Counted from the stretch's first letter, positions 14,697 through 23,405 are shown. The stretch: DNA of 29,975 nucleotides from a bacterium (GCA_026416715.1 JAOAEQ010000032.1:1-29975), one strand, 5' to 3'. Program-made: numbers and translations. The notes: generated from the sequence alone by a model not told the origin.

Positions 14697-15282
14697 CAGG
14701 TTGTGTTGGAAGTACGGTTGCTGTCGTACTTGATGATTGCGTCTGCTTGAGACTTAGGTTATTCTCGTTATCTGTATTTCCTTTTTTCACTGTCTCTGAT
14801 TTAATTTTTTTTGACTTTTTAGGTTTTTCTGATTCGATTGGTTTCGGCGGTTTCTCCGGTTTCATATACGAACCGAGAATATCGATGATTACTTTCGGTT
14901 CAAGCATAATCGTTATCTGCGCGCTCGAATCAGAAGTATATTCGAATCCGGTTATGACTGATTTTGTCCGAACAGCTCTATCTATGGCTGGAATACACTG
15001 CGGCCGTTTCTCGAGAATCGTTTGAATAGTTCTCGTGCTATCAATTGGTAATGCAAGAATGAACGCATTCAGTTCGGTATATGCTTGTTCGACCGCATAA
15101 TATTTCGTAAGCAACCGTAGTTGAGCAGAATTTGCTGTTTGTTTAAAAGTGGTTGAAACCACAGGGAGCAGAATCGGTTCTTTCTGCCATGGTTGAATAA
15201 CTATTGGTTTACCAATCGCACCTGAACCAATACCTAATAAACCAAACCCTACAATTATTTTAATCAATTTGTTAAATTCCAT
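14650..15282 (-). CDS. Secreted protein of unknown function, possibly LPP20-like
   Basis: I do not recognise a named gene. The 210-residue product has a hydrophobic N-terminus (about residues 8-24, IIVGFGLLGIGSGAIG), so it is probably exported or anchored. The central part (about 45-140) has alpha/beta character: a helix AVEQAYTELNAFILALPID, then VRTKSVITGFEYTSDSSAQITIMLEP, which recalls the LPP20/FlgT-like fold often encoded next to CsgG-family genes. From about residue 142 the chain is disordered, rich in Lys, Pro, Ser and Thr. It lies 56 bp after the CsgG-family gene and overlaps nth by 47 bp. A role with the CsgG-like protein in the envelope is inferred only from position. Confidence 0.75.
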   Translation of the reverse strand: MEFNKLIKIIVGFGLLGIGSGAIGKPIVIQPWQKEPILLPVVSTTFKQTANSAQLRLLTKYYAVEQAYTELNAFILALPIDSTRTIQTILEKRPQCIPAIDRAVRTKSVITGFEYTSDSSAQITIMLEPKVIIDILGSYMKPEKPPKPIESEKPKKSKKIKSETVKKGNTDNENNLSLKQTQSSSTTATVLPTQPDDKKEKLSPKNSATP

Positions 15283-15338
15283 ACCAATCTCGTCACCGTC
15301 CTGCGGTGGAAATCTCTATTGCGTTTTATTTCAAAACC

Positions 15339-16232
15339 TTATTTCTTTTTCTCAATTTTTTCTACGACATCTCGTTCTTTAGCTACTCCTTCAATTAACG
15401 TTCCGGTAGCAAACGTATCCTCAACCGAAACGATTCTAATCTTTCCGGTAGCGGATTTTTTATACCCTAGCACTTTCCCTGTGGCAGGATCGATAATCGG
15501 TTTACCTAACGATTTGATTTCGAACATATCCCCGATTTTAACCCCATCATTTTTACCGATGTTAATGATAACTTCATCGCCATCTACGGAAGCGACTTGT
15601 GCCGAATATAAACTCGCAACAATTTTCTGCACCATTTTATTAACCGCTTCCCGAGTCGCTTTTCCGGCAGAAGTTTCATCGAACCCTTTATCACCGAACG
15701 CTAATCCGGTATTTTCAATCCCGATTCCAATGTTCCCAGAAGAATGTGAGGCATCCGCTGATTCCGCAGCAATCAACCTTCCAGTCTCAACATCAATCAT
15801 TCGTGCATCTAATGCAACCCGTACCGTTTGCGTTTTCACCGATAACCCGCGTAACCCTTGCGGAGCGAATCGGTCAAAATCAAGTCCACTGCGTTTAACC
15901 CCGAATTCGGTTACATTCCCGGTTATAATAACATTGGCACCGAGCAGTTTTCCAATTTCAACTGCAGAAGATTCATCTACCATATCGGTCTGCTGAAACT
16001 TCTGTTCTTTCAGAATCAAATCTATCCGTTCTCGTTCAATAACATCGAATTTATTCGTTTTAAATAACGCTGTCGCTAACATATCCGCTATTCCGCCACC
16101 GATATGCCACGGACCTCCATACCCGCTAGTATTACGAAAATCTAAAACTGCAACTTTTAACGGTGCACTGAAACTAACTGAAACCAATAAACTTGCGGAA
16201 AGTAATACCATTACAATTACTCTTTTCACCAT
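15339..16232 (-). CDS. CsgG-family periplasmic/outer-membrane protein with FlgT-like C-terminal domain
   Basis: The 297-residue protein has a signal peptide (MVKRVIVMVLLSASLLVSVS, cleavage near SFSA). Residues 24-200 are a CsgG-type domain: LKVAVLDFRNTSG, a DMLATALFKTNKFDVIERERID segment, and the conserved LLGANVIITGNVTEFG, followed by RMIDVETGRLIAAESADA. Residues 212-285 form a small beta domain (VDGDEVIINIGKNDGVKIGDMFEI) like the C-terminal domain of FlgT. True curli secretion is unlikely since there is no csgA or csgE; such proteins are often general envelope assembly or outer-membrane-associated factors. AAGGGGG upstream of ATG 16232 and a strong promoter support the start. It begins an apparent transcript with the small secreted protein gene and nth. 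Confidence 0.88.
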   Translation of the reverse strand: MVKRVIVMVLLSASLLVSVSFSAPLKVAVLDFRNTSGYGGPWHIGGGIADMLATALFKTNKFDVIERERIDLILKEQKFQQTDMVDESSAVEIGKLLGANVIITGNVTEFGVKRSGLDFDRFAPQGLRGLSVKTQTVRVALDARMIDVETGRLIAAESADASHSSGNIGIGIENTGLAFGDKGFDETSAGKATREAVNKMVQKIVASLYSAQVASVDGDEVIINIGKNDGVKIGDMFEIKSLGKPIIDPATGKVLGYKKSATGKIRIVSVEDTFATGTLIEGVAKERDVVEKIEKKK

Positions 16233-16270
16233 ACCAATCTACCCCCTTGATAAAAAATAATTGACTAAAT

Positions 16271-16300
16271 ATGATATGATACATGACGAGATTTTGTCAA
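16271..16300 (-). promoter_or_regulatory. Promoter of the CsgG-family gene
   Basis: The minus strand carries a perfect TTGACA (16295-16300), an 18-nt spacer and TATCAT (16271-16276, five of six to the -10 consensus), about 39 nt upstream of the ATG. Confidence 0.6.
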
Positions 16301-16385
16301 ATTCATTTGTAGTATATAAAATAGTATGCTTGATTTCACTTAAGTTATAATAATTACGGGGGAACGTGCCAAAATGGCAGGGAAA

Positions 16386-16408
16386 CAAACTCTAGCGTTC
16401 GGAGTTTG
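16386..16408 (-). terminator. Possible terminator of the aldo/keto reductase gene
   Basis: CAAACTC (16386-16392) and GAGTTTG (16402-16408) form a perfect 7-bp stem with a 9-nt loop, about 70 nt after the reductase stop codon on the minus strand, followed by a short TTT. A nearby TGCCA/TGGCA stem at about 16367-16379 is a second small hairpin. The T-run is weak. Confidence 0.4.
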
Positions 16409-16475
16409 CTATTGGCTATCAACAATAAAACGCAAACTAACCAATGGTGAATCTGCTTTTAATTAAACATAAAAT

Positions 16476-17603
16476 TTATTCTCCTAAAGTTTCAGCGGTC
16501 TCTTTCAACTGAGCTATTATCGGGATTTTTTGCGGACATTTCGGTTCGCATTCACCACAAGCGACACACGCCGCCGCATTTTTCCCTTTGACCCACCAGG
16601 TTTCTGTAGAACCGATTTTGCGATATAAATTTTTTGCGGTGTCCTTTAATCCATAGACTCGATAGTAAATCATATATCGAAAATTCACCGGTATATTAAC
16701 TTCATTCGGACACGGCATACAGTAGCCACAGCCGGTACAATATAAATCAGCTAACCGTTTATTTTCTTCTAACATATCTCGCATCCGCTGTTGTTCTTCA
16801 GGAGATAATGCATCGGTTCGGCTAGCAACCGCGCAGTTCTCTTCAACCATAGCTATCGTATTCATACCAGAAATAGCGACATCGACATTCGGATTCGCAA
16901 ACACAAACCGTAACGCTGCTTCCGCCGTACTTTTAAATCCACCAGGAATAAGGTTCTGAATCGGTTCAGACGGTGCAGCTAATCTTCCTCCGCCAACCGG
17001 TCCCATAACCACGACTCCAAGCCCTTTTTGATGAGCATAAGCAATTGCAGATTCATTACTTCGGTCAAGCAGATTATATTGCACGGTAACCGATTCAAAA
17101 ACTCCGGTATCAACTAATTTAATCAGCATTTCTGGTTTATCGTGGAACGAAAATGAAAGATGATGAATCAATCCTTCTTCTTTCGCTCGATATGCAGCAT
17201 CGAGTGGTCCGCCAGGTTTACTGATATTCTCTTCAAACTGTTTCCAGTTAATTCCATGCATGTGATAGATATCAATATAATCGCGATTGAGTTTTTTCAA
17301 CTGCTCTTCTAAACATGCGCGCCAGACTGTTCCGGTCTCGTTATTTTTAGGATTTTTCGTTGAAACATAAATGTTACCTTTTTTCCAGCTATTCACCGCT
17401 TTACCAACCACGATTTCACTCTGTCCACGGTTATACATATACGCAGTATCAATATAATTCACTCCGAGTTCAAACGCACGATGGATTATCCGAATGGATT
17501 CCTCTTCATCAACCTGTTCCGAATTTTTCATGGGTAATCGCATCGCTCCAAATCCAAGTCGAGATAACCTAATACCCATGTTCCCGAATTCACGATATTG
17601 CAT
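16476..17603 (-). CDS. Aldo/keto reductase with C-terminal ferredoxin-type domain
   Basis: Residues 1-280 form an aldo/keto reductase TIM barrel with the catalytic tetrad Asp52, Tyr57, Lys83 and His114 (IDTAYMYNRG, VSTKNP, DIYHMHG) and the N-terminal GFGAMRLP signature. Residues 285-375 add two cysteine clusters: Cys289/292/295/298 (CTGCGYCMPCP) and Cys346/349/352/356 (CVACGECEPKCP), so two 4Fe-4S clusters are expected. This is the known iron-sulfur subgroup of predicted aldo/keto reductases common in anaerobes; substrates are mostly unknown. Clusters suggest electron transfer from ferredoxin-like partners rather than simple NADPH use. AAGGGAG lies 14 nt before the ATG. It is a single gene, divergent from guaA. 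Confidence 0.95.
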   Translation of the reverse strand: MQYREFGNMGIRLSRLGFGAMRLPMKNSEQVDEEESIRIIHRAFELGVNYIDTAYMYNRGQSEIVVGKAVNSWKKGNIYVSTKNPKNNETGTVWRACLEEQLKKLNRDYIDIYHMHGINWKQFEENISKPGGPLDAAYRAKEEGLIHHLSFSFHDKPEMLIKLVDTGVFESVTVQYNLLDRSNESAIAYAHQKGLGVVVMGPVGGGRLAAPSEPIQNLIPGGFKSTAEAALRFVFANPNVDVAISGMNTIAMVEENCAVASRTDALSPEEQQRMRDMLEENKRLADLYCTGCGYCMPCPNEVNIPVNFRYMIYYRVYGLKDTAKNLYRKIGSTETWWVKGKNAAACVACGECEPKCPQKIPIIAQLKETAETLGE

Positions 17604-17815
17604 AGTAGATAATTTTACTCCCTTTTTATACCAAGATAAAAAAAATAGGTTCGCTACTATTAAGAACGAACCGTTATCATATTCAATGATTAAATATCTT
17701 TGAATTTGGTATTTATTCTATCAGATTTCCTTGAATTATACAATGACAGTTCGGATTTGATAGCAATCAAATTTTTTTGCTTAAACAATCTCAAGCTATA
17801 CCCTACATTTTCTAC

Positions 17816-17843
17816 TTGACAACTGATTGCACTGCTAGATACT
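17816..17843 (+). promoter_or_regulatory. Promoter of guaA
   Basis: TTGACA (17816-17821) is followed after 16 nt by GATACT (17838-17843); TACTAT at 18 nt is an alternative -10. This leaves an untranslated leader of about 90 nt containing a hairpin. Confidence 0.5.
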
Positions 17844-17862
17844 ATGAATATCATAAAACTTG

Positions 17863-17906
17863 ATTACCGCAATTTTTTAATGATTGCGGTGATTGAATGA
17901 TTGAAT
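17863..17906 (+). promoter_or_regulatory. Leader hairpin and tandem octamer before guaA
   Basis: ATTACCGCAAT (17863-17873) pairs with ATTGCGGTGAT (17883-17893) with one wobble, an 11-bp stem and 9-nt loop. GATTGAAT is repeated in tandem at 17891-17898 and 17899-17906, partly in the stem. The known purine riboswitch core is not seen. Regulation of guaA by this element is inferred. Confidence 0.45.
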
Positions 17907-17942
17907 CTATATAAGCAAATCTAATAATCTGAGTAATCAATC

Positions 17943-19469
17943 ATGATTTTAATTCTGGATTTCGGGTCACAATATACGCAACTTATCGCGCGTCGTATCC
18001 GTGAATTAAACGTTTATTGCGAAATTGTCGCTCCAACAATTTCAGCTACCCATATTCAAGGAAAGAAACCTAGTGGATTGATTCTTTCCGGTGGTCCTGC
18101 CAGTGTATATAGCAAGGATGCCCCGTTACCGGATAGTGATATTTTTAAGCTTAATATCCCTCTCCTCGGGATCTGTTATGGAATGCAGGTTATCGGACAT
18201 TTACTCGGTGGAAAAGTTGAACCGGACCATAGACGCGAATACGGGCGTATTACTATCCAGATACTGAAACCGAACAAACTTTTTGCGCAGCTACCTCGCC
18301 GACAAACCGTCTGGATGAGTCACGGTGACCAAGTAGTCATTATGCCGCCGGGATTCATTCAGTTGGCGAAAAGCTCTAATACACCAATTGCAGCGATAGC
18401 CGATGGGAAACAAAAAATCTACGGAGTCCAGTTTCATCCGGAAGTTGTCCATACTGAATTCGGAACGCACATGCTCAAAAACTTTTTATTCCGAATCTGC
18501 GATTGTCAACCGAATTGGACCATGTCTTCCTTTATTCAAAAAGAAATTCACCATATTCGCGAAACGGTCGGGAGAAAAAAAGCGATTTGTGCGGTTAGTG
18601 GCGGAGTAGATTCAACGGTAACTGCGGTTTTAATGCATCGCGCGATTGGCAATGCGTTAACCTGTATTTTTGTTAACAATGGATTATTACGTCTGAACGA
18701 AGCGGAAAAAGTGAACTCGTTATTTCGGAAAACATTTGGTATCCAATTAAAGTATATTGATGCAACTGATCGATTTCTAAAAAAACTCGCTGGAGTAACT
18801 GACCCGGAACAGAAACGGAAAATTATCGGAAGAGAATTTATCCGCGTGTTCGAATCGGAAGCGAAGAAACTCACCCAGGTTGAGTTTTTAGCGCAAGGAA
18901 CGCTGTATCCGGATGTAATTGAAAGTCGGTCAACGAAAGGACCGTCAGCGACGATTAAATCGCATCATAATGTCGGCGGGCTCCCCGAAAAAATGAAACT
19001 AAAACTCATCGAGCCGTTGAAAGAATTGTTTAAAGATGAAGTCCGATTGCTGGGGAAAGAACTCGGTATCCCGGCAGAATTTCTGCAACGTCAACCGTTC
19101 CCCGGTCCTGGTTTAGCGGTTCGTATTCTCGGTGAAGTGAATCAAGAGCGATTGGATATCTTACGTTTCGCTGACCATATTGTCGTTGAAGAAATCAAAC
19201 GAGCTGGATGGTATACGAAACTCTGGCAATCATTTGCGGTATTACTTCCGGTTAAAACGGTTGGCGTTATGGGCGATGAACGAACGTATGAACATGTGAT
19301 AGCGATACGGGCGGTGCATAGCGAAGACGGGATGACCGCAGATTGGGTACCGTTGCCGTATGACTTGTTAGGCAAAATCAGTAATCGGATTATTAATGAA
19401 GTTAAAGGGGTTAACCGCGTGGTTTATGATATCAGTTCGAAACCACCGAGTACTATCGAATGGGAGTAG
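17943..19469 (+). CDS. guaA: GMP synthase (glutamine-hydrolysing)
   Basis: GuaA converts XMP, ATP and glutamine to GMP. The 508 residues hold the class I amidotransferase (1-190) with Cys78 in GICYGMQ and His165/Glu167 in QFHPEV, the ATP pyrophosphatase with SGGVDS (219-224), and the C-terminal dimerisation domain ending in [11 protein letters not shown], the usual terminus of the family. The [11 protein letters not shown] motif is also present. Length and domain order are normal. No Shine-Dalgarno is obvious before the ATG, but homologues start at this point ([14 protein letters not shown]). It stands apart from the pur genes by two kinase genes yet on the same strand. Confidence 0.98.
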   Translation: MILILDFGSQYTQLIARRIRELNVYCEIVAPTISATHIQGKKPSGLILSGGPASVYSKDAPLPDSDIFKLNIPLLGICYGMQVIGHLLGGKVEPDHRREYGRITIQILKPNKLFAQLPRRQTVWMSHGDQVVIMPPGFIQLAKSSNTPIAAIADGKQKIYGVQFHPEVVHTEFGTHMLKNFLFRICDCQPNWTMSSFIQKEIHHIRETVGRKKAICAVSGGVDSTVTAVLMHRAIGNALTCIFVNNGLLRLNEAEKVNSLFRKTFGIQLKYIDATDRFLKKLAGVTDPEQKRKIIGREFIRVFESEAKKLTQVEFLAQGTLYPDVIESRSTKGPSATIKSHHNVGGLPEKMKLKLIEPLKELFKDEVRLLGKELGIPAEFLQRQPFPGPGLAVRILGEVNQERLDILRFADHIVVEEIKRAGWYTKLWQSFAVLLPVKTVGVMGDERTYEHVIAIRAVHSEDGMTADWVPLPYDLLGKISNRIINEVKGVNRVVYDISSKPPSTIEWE

Positions 19470-19664
19470 TTTGTTAAATCCCAAATCTTAAATTCCAATA
19501 TCAAAGAGAAAACAGTAGAAAGGACTTAAAACCTGAAAATGGAACAATAAAAATGGAACAATAAATCTGAATGTTCCCATCGTTCTTCTGGTGTTCCGAT
19601 TTTATGTTGTTCAGTCAGCTTTTCGATATTTTGAGCTCTGTAATTCATTTGACATTTGGCTAAT
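19470..19664. other. Intergenic region with tandem 14-bp repeat
   Basis: After guaA there is low-complexity AT-rich sequence, a 14-bp tandem duplication (AAAATGGAACAATA twice, near 19535-19565), and a stretch with GTTCC...TTCTTCTGGTGTTCC of the kind seen in dispersed spacer repeats. No hairpin terminator and no clear promoter are visible. A reverse-strand frame in this region is not credible. Confidence 0.5.
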
Positions 19665-20804
19665 ATGAAATGGACGATACAACGTCGAATAATCTGGTCG
19701 TTTGTTATCATCATTTTGATAACCGTTATGATCATTACGGTAACAATGATACCGTTTCTCACCTCAGTGATCCATGCGGTTCCTCAAGATATTGCGGATG
19801 TAATTTATCGCGGAGTAGTTAGTAGTATCTTAATTGCGGCTGCAGTAGCGGTAGCCGTTTCGGTTACAACTAGTATAATCTTCGCTCGATATCTCACCAA
19901 ACCGTTAGAAGAGTTACGGCAGGGAGCAGAACAAATTGCTGCGGGGAAGCTCGATGTTCGATTACCCATAACCAGCAGCGATGAACTGAGTCAAGTTGCG
20001 GTTGCGTTCAATTCGATGGCGGAACAACTCCAGAAATCGTATGCTGAATTGGAACAGAAAGTGAAAGAACGAACCGCTGCATTGGAATATGCGAATCTCC
20101 GGTTACGGAAAGCTGACCGATTGAAATCTGAATTTGTTGCGAATATGAGTCATGAACTGCGTACCCCGTTAAATTCTATTCTTGGGTTTGCGGAACTATT
20201 AAAAGAACAAGCGTACGGTCCGCTAAATGAACAACAGTCACTATATATAAATAATATTGTAACCAGCGGAAAACATCTGTTAGCCCTGATAAATGATATA
20301 CTCGATTTAGCGAAAGTTGACGCTGGTAAAATTGAATTACATCCAGAACCGTTACCTTTAGTGCAATTATTAGATGAAGTGCAAGCTATCGTTCGGTCGT
20401 TAGCGAAAAAGAAAAATATTCAGATACAGCGTGAAATTGCTCCGGAGATAACCTCGGTTACGGTTGACCACAGTCGGTTTAAACAGATTATGTATAATTT
20501 ATTAAGTAACGCGATAAAATTTACGCCTGAGAATGGAACGATATCGATTTTCGTTCAGCTAGCAAGTAATGCGGTTCAGATTGCGGTGCAAGATACTGGA
20601 ATCGGGATTGCTAAAGAAGACCAGGAACGGATATTCAACGAATTCGAACAAGTCGATGGTTCACGCGCACGGAAATATGAAGGTACCGGACTCGGGTTAG
20701 CGTTAACCAAACGGTTAGTTGAACTACATGGCGGGAAAATCTGGGTTGAATCCGAACTCGGTAAAGGCAGTACGTTTATTTTTACGATTCCAAATAAAAA
20801 TTAA
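19665..20804 (+). CDS. HAMP-domain sensor histidine kinase
   Basis: Starting from the ATG at 19665 the protein has 379 residues; an in-frame TTG at 19656 would add three. Two membrane segments (about residues 9-30 and 50-72) frame a short outside loop of about 20 residues, too small for a normal sensor domain. A HAMP linker (about 76-125, [24 protein letters not shown]), a coiled coil, and a HisKA domain follow with phosphoacceptor His163 in [10 protein letters not shown]. The catalytic domain has the N box [15 protein letters not shown]1 DTGIGI and G2 GTGLGLAL. No receiver domain or DNA-binding partner is encoded beside it except the receiver-kinase hybrid downstream. The stimulus is unknown; sensing in the membrane or inside the cell is likely. 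Confidence 0.93.
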   Translation: MKWTIQRRIIWSFVIIILITVMIITVTMIPFLTSVIHAVPQDIADVIYRGVVSSILIAAAVAVAVSVTTSIIFARYLTKPLEELRQGAEQIAAGKLDVRLPITSSDELSQVAVAFNSMAEQLQKSYAELEQKVKERTAALEYANLRLRKADRLKSEFVANMSHELRTPLNSILGFAELLKEQAYGPLNEQQSLYINNIVTSGKHLLALINDILDLAKVDAGKIELHPEPLPLVQLLDEVQAIVRSLAKKKNIQIQREIAPEITSVTVDHSRFKQIMYNLLSNAIKFTPENGTISIFVQLASNAVQIAVQDTGIGIAKEDQERIFNEFEQVDGSRARKYEGTGLGLALTKRLVELHGGKIWVESELGKGSTFIFTIPNKN

Positions 20805-20833
20805 TAATTAACAGTCTCGAGTTTTGAGCTGCT

Positions 20834-21026
20834 GGGCTGAAGCCCCAATGCAGAGAGCAACATTGTTCCCCCTATCTAAAGATAGGGGCTAGCCAATTTA
20901 TCATGATGCACTAGGTTCGTAACCTTGCAATCCGAAAAAAAAATATATATATTGATTGATTATGCCTAGCCCTGAGTTTTAACTCGGGGAATTCAAGATG
21001 CAAAAACCAATTGGGTTTTAACCCAA
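20834..21026. repeat. Cluster of four short hairpins between the kinase genes
   Basis: Four stems with small loops in 193 bp: GGGCT-GA-AGCCC (20834-20845), CCCCTATC-TAAA-GATAGGGG (20869-20888), CCCTGAGT-TTTA-ACTCGGGG (20970-20989, one wobble) and TTGGGT-TTTA-ACCCAA (21011-21026). The stems differ in sequence but not in form, and GGGCTGAAGCCC and the TTTA hairpin recur elsewhere in the window. No U-tract follows any of them. Confidence 0.75.
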
Positions 21027-21070
21027 AAGAAAATATACCGAGGTATTCTCAACAAGAGTAGAATAAAACT

Positions 21071-22237
21071 ATGGACACACAAAATTCCCCGAAAGCTACA
21101 GTCCTGGTAGTAGATGATATCGAACAGAATGTGACGTTACTTGAAGCGTATCTCAAACTGGAAGGATATCGTGTGATTAAAGCATATAACGGCGAAGAAG
21201 CGTTACAGAAAGTTGAGCAAGACCCACCGGATATCATTCTGTTAGATATTATGATGCCGGGAATAGATGGCTATGAAGTCTGCTCGCGATTAAAAAACGA
21301 TCCGAAAACCCAATTTATCCCCATCGTAATGGTTACCGCATTGCAGGATATTGAAGATAAAATTAAAGGGATTGAAGTTGGTGCAGATGATTTTATCTCC
21401 AAACCGTTTAATAAAGAAGAATTATTCACTCGCGTTAAATCGCTGCTGCGTATCAAACGGTTGAACGATGCATTGCAGGAAAGTTATCGAACCGTTGCCG
21501 AGCAGAACCAGAAACTCATTGAACTCGCTCAATTGAAAGATGGATTAACCCATATGATTGTTCACGATTTAAAAAATCCGTTAACCGCAATTATGGGTTA
21601 TCTGCGGATAGTAACGTCAAATATGCTCGGGGAAGTGCCGGAGAAACAGGTTAAACCGTTAAACGATGCGTATCGGAATAGCGAGTATCTCCTGAATATG
21701 ATTGCGAATCTATTGGATATCAGCCGAATGGAAGAAGGGCAACTTAAATTAAAATATGAAACCTTTCCGCTGCGTGAAATCGTTGAACAGAATCTTGAAT
21801 CATTGAAAATCCTTGCGGAACCGGATAATAAAACCTTATCTATGGATATTCCGGATAATCTCCCACCGCTGAATGCGGATAAAGGATTATTATATCGGGT
21901 GTTAACTAACTTAATCAGCAATGCGATTAAACATACGTATCCGAACGAGGGGCAGGTTAAAGTTACCGCATCGTTCAACCCGCAGGACCAGATGATTCAG
22001 GTTAATGTTATTGATAATGGAGAAGGGATACCGAAAGAATATCAGGATAAAATTTTCGATAAATTCACGCAAGTTGAGACGAAAAAACTTGGAAAAAAAT
22101 TTGATACCGGACTCGGATTAACCTTTTGCAAACTAGCAATAGAGGCGCACGGCGGTCGTATCTGGGTTGAATCCGAACCGGAAAAAGGCAGCACGTTCTC
22201 GTTTACAATACCACTTAAGCCTAATATCAAAAGTTAA
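21071..22237 (+). CDS. Receiver-histidine kinase hybrid
   Basis: The 388-residue soluble protein has an N-terminal receiver (residues 8-128; acidic Asp15/Asp16, phosphoacceptor Asp59 in ILLDIMMPG, Lys111 in ISKPF), a coiled-coil linker (about 130-155), a HisKA domain with His165 in HDLKNPLTAI and an ATPase domain with NLISNAIKHTYPNEG, DNGEGIP and FDTGLGLTF. Receiver-first kinases commonly act as relay members, taking phosphate or signal from another kinase. The membrane kinase immediately upstream on the same strand is the obvious candidate, though about 265 bp of hairpins separate them. It has no membrane segment and no output DNA-binding domain. Confidence 0.94.
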   Translation: MDTQNSPKATVLVVDDIEQNVTLLEAYLKLEGYRVIKAYNGEEALQKVEQDPPDIILLDIMMPGIDGYEVCSRLKNDPKTQFIPIVMVTALQDIEDKIKGIEVGADDFISKPFNKEELFTRVKSLLRIKRLNDALQESYRTVAEQNQKLIELAQLKDGLTHMIVHDLKNPLTAIMGYLRIVTSNMLGEVPEKQVKPLNDAYRNSEYLLNMIANLLDISRMEEGQLKLKYETFPLREIVEQNLESLKILAEPDNKTLSMDIPDNLPPLNADKGLLYRVLTNLISNAIKHTYPNEGQVKVTASFNPQDQMIQVNVIDNGEGIPKEYQDKIFDKFTQVETKKLGKKFDTGLGLTFCKLAIEAHGGRIWVESEPEKGSTFSFTIPLKPNIKS

Positions 22238-22333
22238 CTGCAAAGAACGTTTAGGCGTGGTTACGTTGTAAAGAATTAAGATAGTATCAACATGATAGTA
22301 TCCTTTCTGCCTACTTTGCGACTTTGCAGTTAA
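22234..22333. repeat. 100-bp element with 12-bp terminal inverted repeats
   Basis: TTAACTGCAAAG (22234-22245) is the perfect reverse complement of CTTTGCAGTTAA (22322-22333). The left arm includes the hybrid kinase stop codon. Inside are two direct GATAGTATC copies (22280-22288 and 22294-22302) and ACTTTGCGACTTTGC near the right end, like the CTCTGCGGTG modules of the other repeats. It carries no gene and fits a small non-autonomous repeat. Confidence 0.65.
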
Positions 22334-22352
22334 GATTTTTAGGAGCGTAAAA

Positions 22353-22595
22353 ATGTTCAAAGTTAATATTTATGTAACATTAAAAAAATCGGTGCTTGAC
22401 CCGCAAGGGAGAGCGGTGCAGAACGCGTTACATTCGCTCGGATTTAAAGAAGTCGCTGAGGTGCGTGTCGGTCGGTTCATCCAACTGGAAATTAACGGCA
22501 AGAATAAAAAAACGGTTGAAAAACAGGTGCATAAAATGTGTGACCAGCTTCTCGCGAATCCTGTTATTGAGGATTACCACTATTCAATAGAATAA
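22353..22595 (+). CDS. purS: Phosphoribosylformylglycinamidine synthase subunit PurS
   Basis: The 80-residue protein is the small structural subunit that joins PurQ to PurL in the three-part FGAM synthase of Gram-positives, archaea and many other bacteria. The start FKVNIYVTLKKSVLDPQGRAVQNALHSLGF and the end NPVIEDYHYSIE match the family. TAGGAGCG is placed a few bases before the ATG. It starts the order purS-purQ-purL-purF. Confidence 0.96.
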   Translation: MFKVNIYVTLKKSVLDPQGRAVQNALHSLGFKEVAEVRVGRFIQLEINGKNKKTVEKQVHKMCDQLLANPVIEDYHYSIE

Positions 22596-22597
22596 AA

Positions 22598-22664
22598 TCT
22601 ACTACAAAGGCACCAAGGCACAAAGTTTGACTGCGTATTCTTGGTGTTCTTCGAGTATGTATGG
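22598..22664. repeat. Degenerate inverted-repeat element between purS and purQ
   Basis: CACCAAG (22612-22618) and CTTGGTG (22640-22646) are inverted, and the pairing extends imperfectly outward (12 of 17 by hand alignment). The ACAAAGGCACCAAGGCACAAAG sort of sequence is typical of dispersed spacer repeats. No gene. Confidence 0.45.
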
Positions 22665-22683
22665 TTCTTAGGTATAAAAAATT

Positions 22684-23379
22684 ATGAAAATTGGAATTAT
22701 CGTTTTTCCAGGGTCAAATTGTGACCATGATTGTTACTATGTAAGTAAACATGTTCTGAAACAGGAAACAGTATATATCTGGCATAAAGAACATTCGTTA
22801 CAGAACTGCGATTTGATTATTCTTCCTGGCGGGTTCAGTTACGGGGATTATCTGCGAACCGGCGCAATTGCACGATTCTCGCCCATCATGCAATCGGTAA
22901 TAAAATTTGCTAATAACGGCGGGCTTGTGCTCGGTATCTGTAACGGATTCCAGATTCTGCTTGAAGCAGGGCTTCTTCCTGGGGCGATGCGCCGAAATAC
23001 CACGCTACGGTTTATTTGCAAATATGTTTATATCCGAACCGAGAATACCGAAACGCCGTTTACCAACGTATGCCAACCGAACCGAGTCTTGAAAATCCCG
23101 ATTGCTCATGGTGAAGGGAACTATTACATCGACGAATCAGGTTATCAAGAATTGATTAAAAATGACCAAATCATATTCCGCTACTGCGAGCCGAACGGCA
23201 GAATCACGGCGAACGCAAATCCGAACGGTTCGCTTGATAACATCGCTGGCATCTGTAATCGGGATAAGAATATTCTCGGACTAATGCCACATCCGGAACG
23301 AGCGTCGGAACCGATTCTCGGTTCAGCGGATGGTAAACTGATTTTCGATTCGATTCTGAACAGGTTCGCAATTGCGTAA
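22684..23379 (+). CDS. purQ: FGAM synthase glutaminase subunit PurQ
   Basis: PurQ hydrolyses glutamine and passes ammonia to PurL for FGAM formation. The 231 residues form a class I amidotransferase: start [15 protein letters not shown], nucleophile Cys86 in GICNGFQ, and the His203-Glu205 pair in [24 protein letters not shown] is another family motif. It follows purS by 88 bp containing a repeat. The length is normal for the separate-subunit type. Confidence 0.97.
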   Translation: MKIGIIVFPGSNCDHDCYYVSKHVLKQETVYIWHKEHSLQNCDLIILPGGFSYGDYLRTGAIARFSPIMQSVIKFANNGGLVLGICNGFQILLEAGLLPGAMRRNTTLRFICKYVYIRTENTETPFTNVCQPNRVLKIPIAHGEGNYYIDESGYQELIKNDQIIFRYCEPNGRITANANPNGSLDNIAGICNRDKNILGLMPHPERASEPILGSADGKLIFDSILNRFAIA

Positions 23380-23405
23380 ATGATTGGCGATTAATAGACG
23401 AGATT

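Larger units (their letters stand above)
17604..17942. other. Divergent intergenic region between reductase gene and guaA
   Basis: 339 bp, AT-rich and without a gene. The guaA side holds a TTGACA promoter (17816-17843), a leader hairpin (17863-17893) and a tandem GATTGAAT repeat (17891-17906). The reductase side shows no clear promoter beyond AT-rich sequence. Confidence 0.6.

Noticed and set aside
14669-15025. A 118-residue plus-strand frame
   Set aside because: It is the antisense of the Lys/Pro/Ser-rich tail and core of the secreted protein gene, which has the better coding signs and an operon context.
15339-16232. Curli secretion system based on the CsgG-like gene
   Set aside because: No csgA, csgB, csgE or csgF-like gene is adjacent and the protein has a FlgT-like C-terminal domain and no lipobox.
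17863-17942. Guanine/purine riboswitch before guaA
   Set aside because: The leader holds one hairpin but not the three-stem form and conserved core of the known purine classes.
19526-19762. A 78-residue minus-strand frame before the HAMP kinase
   Set aside because: It overlaps the kinase start in antisense and runs through tandem-repeat spacer sequence.
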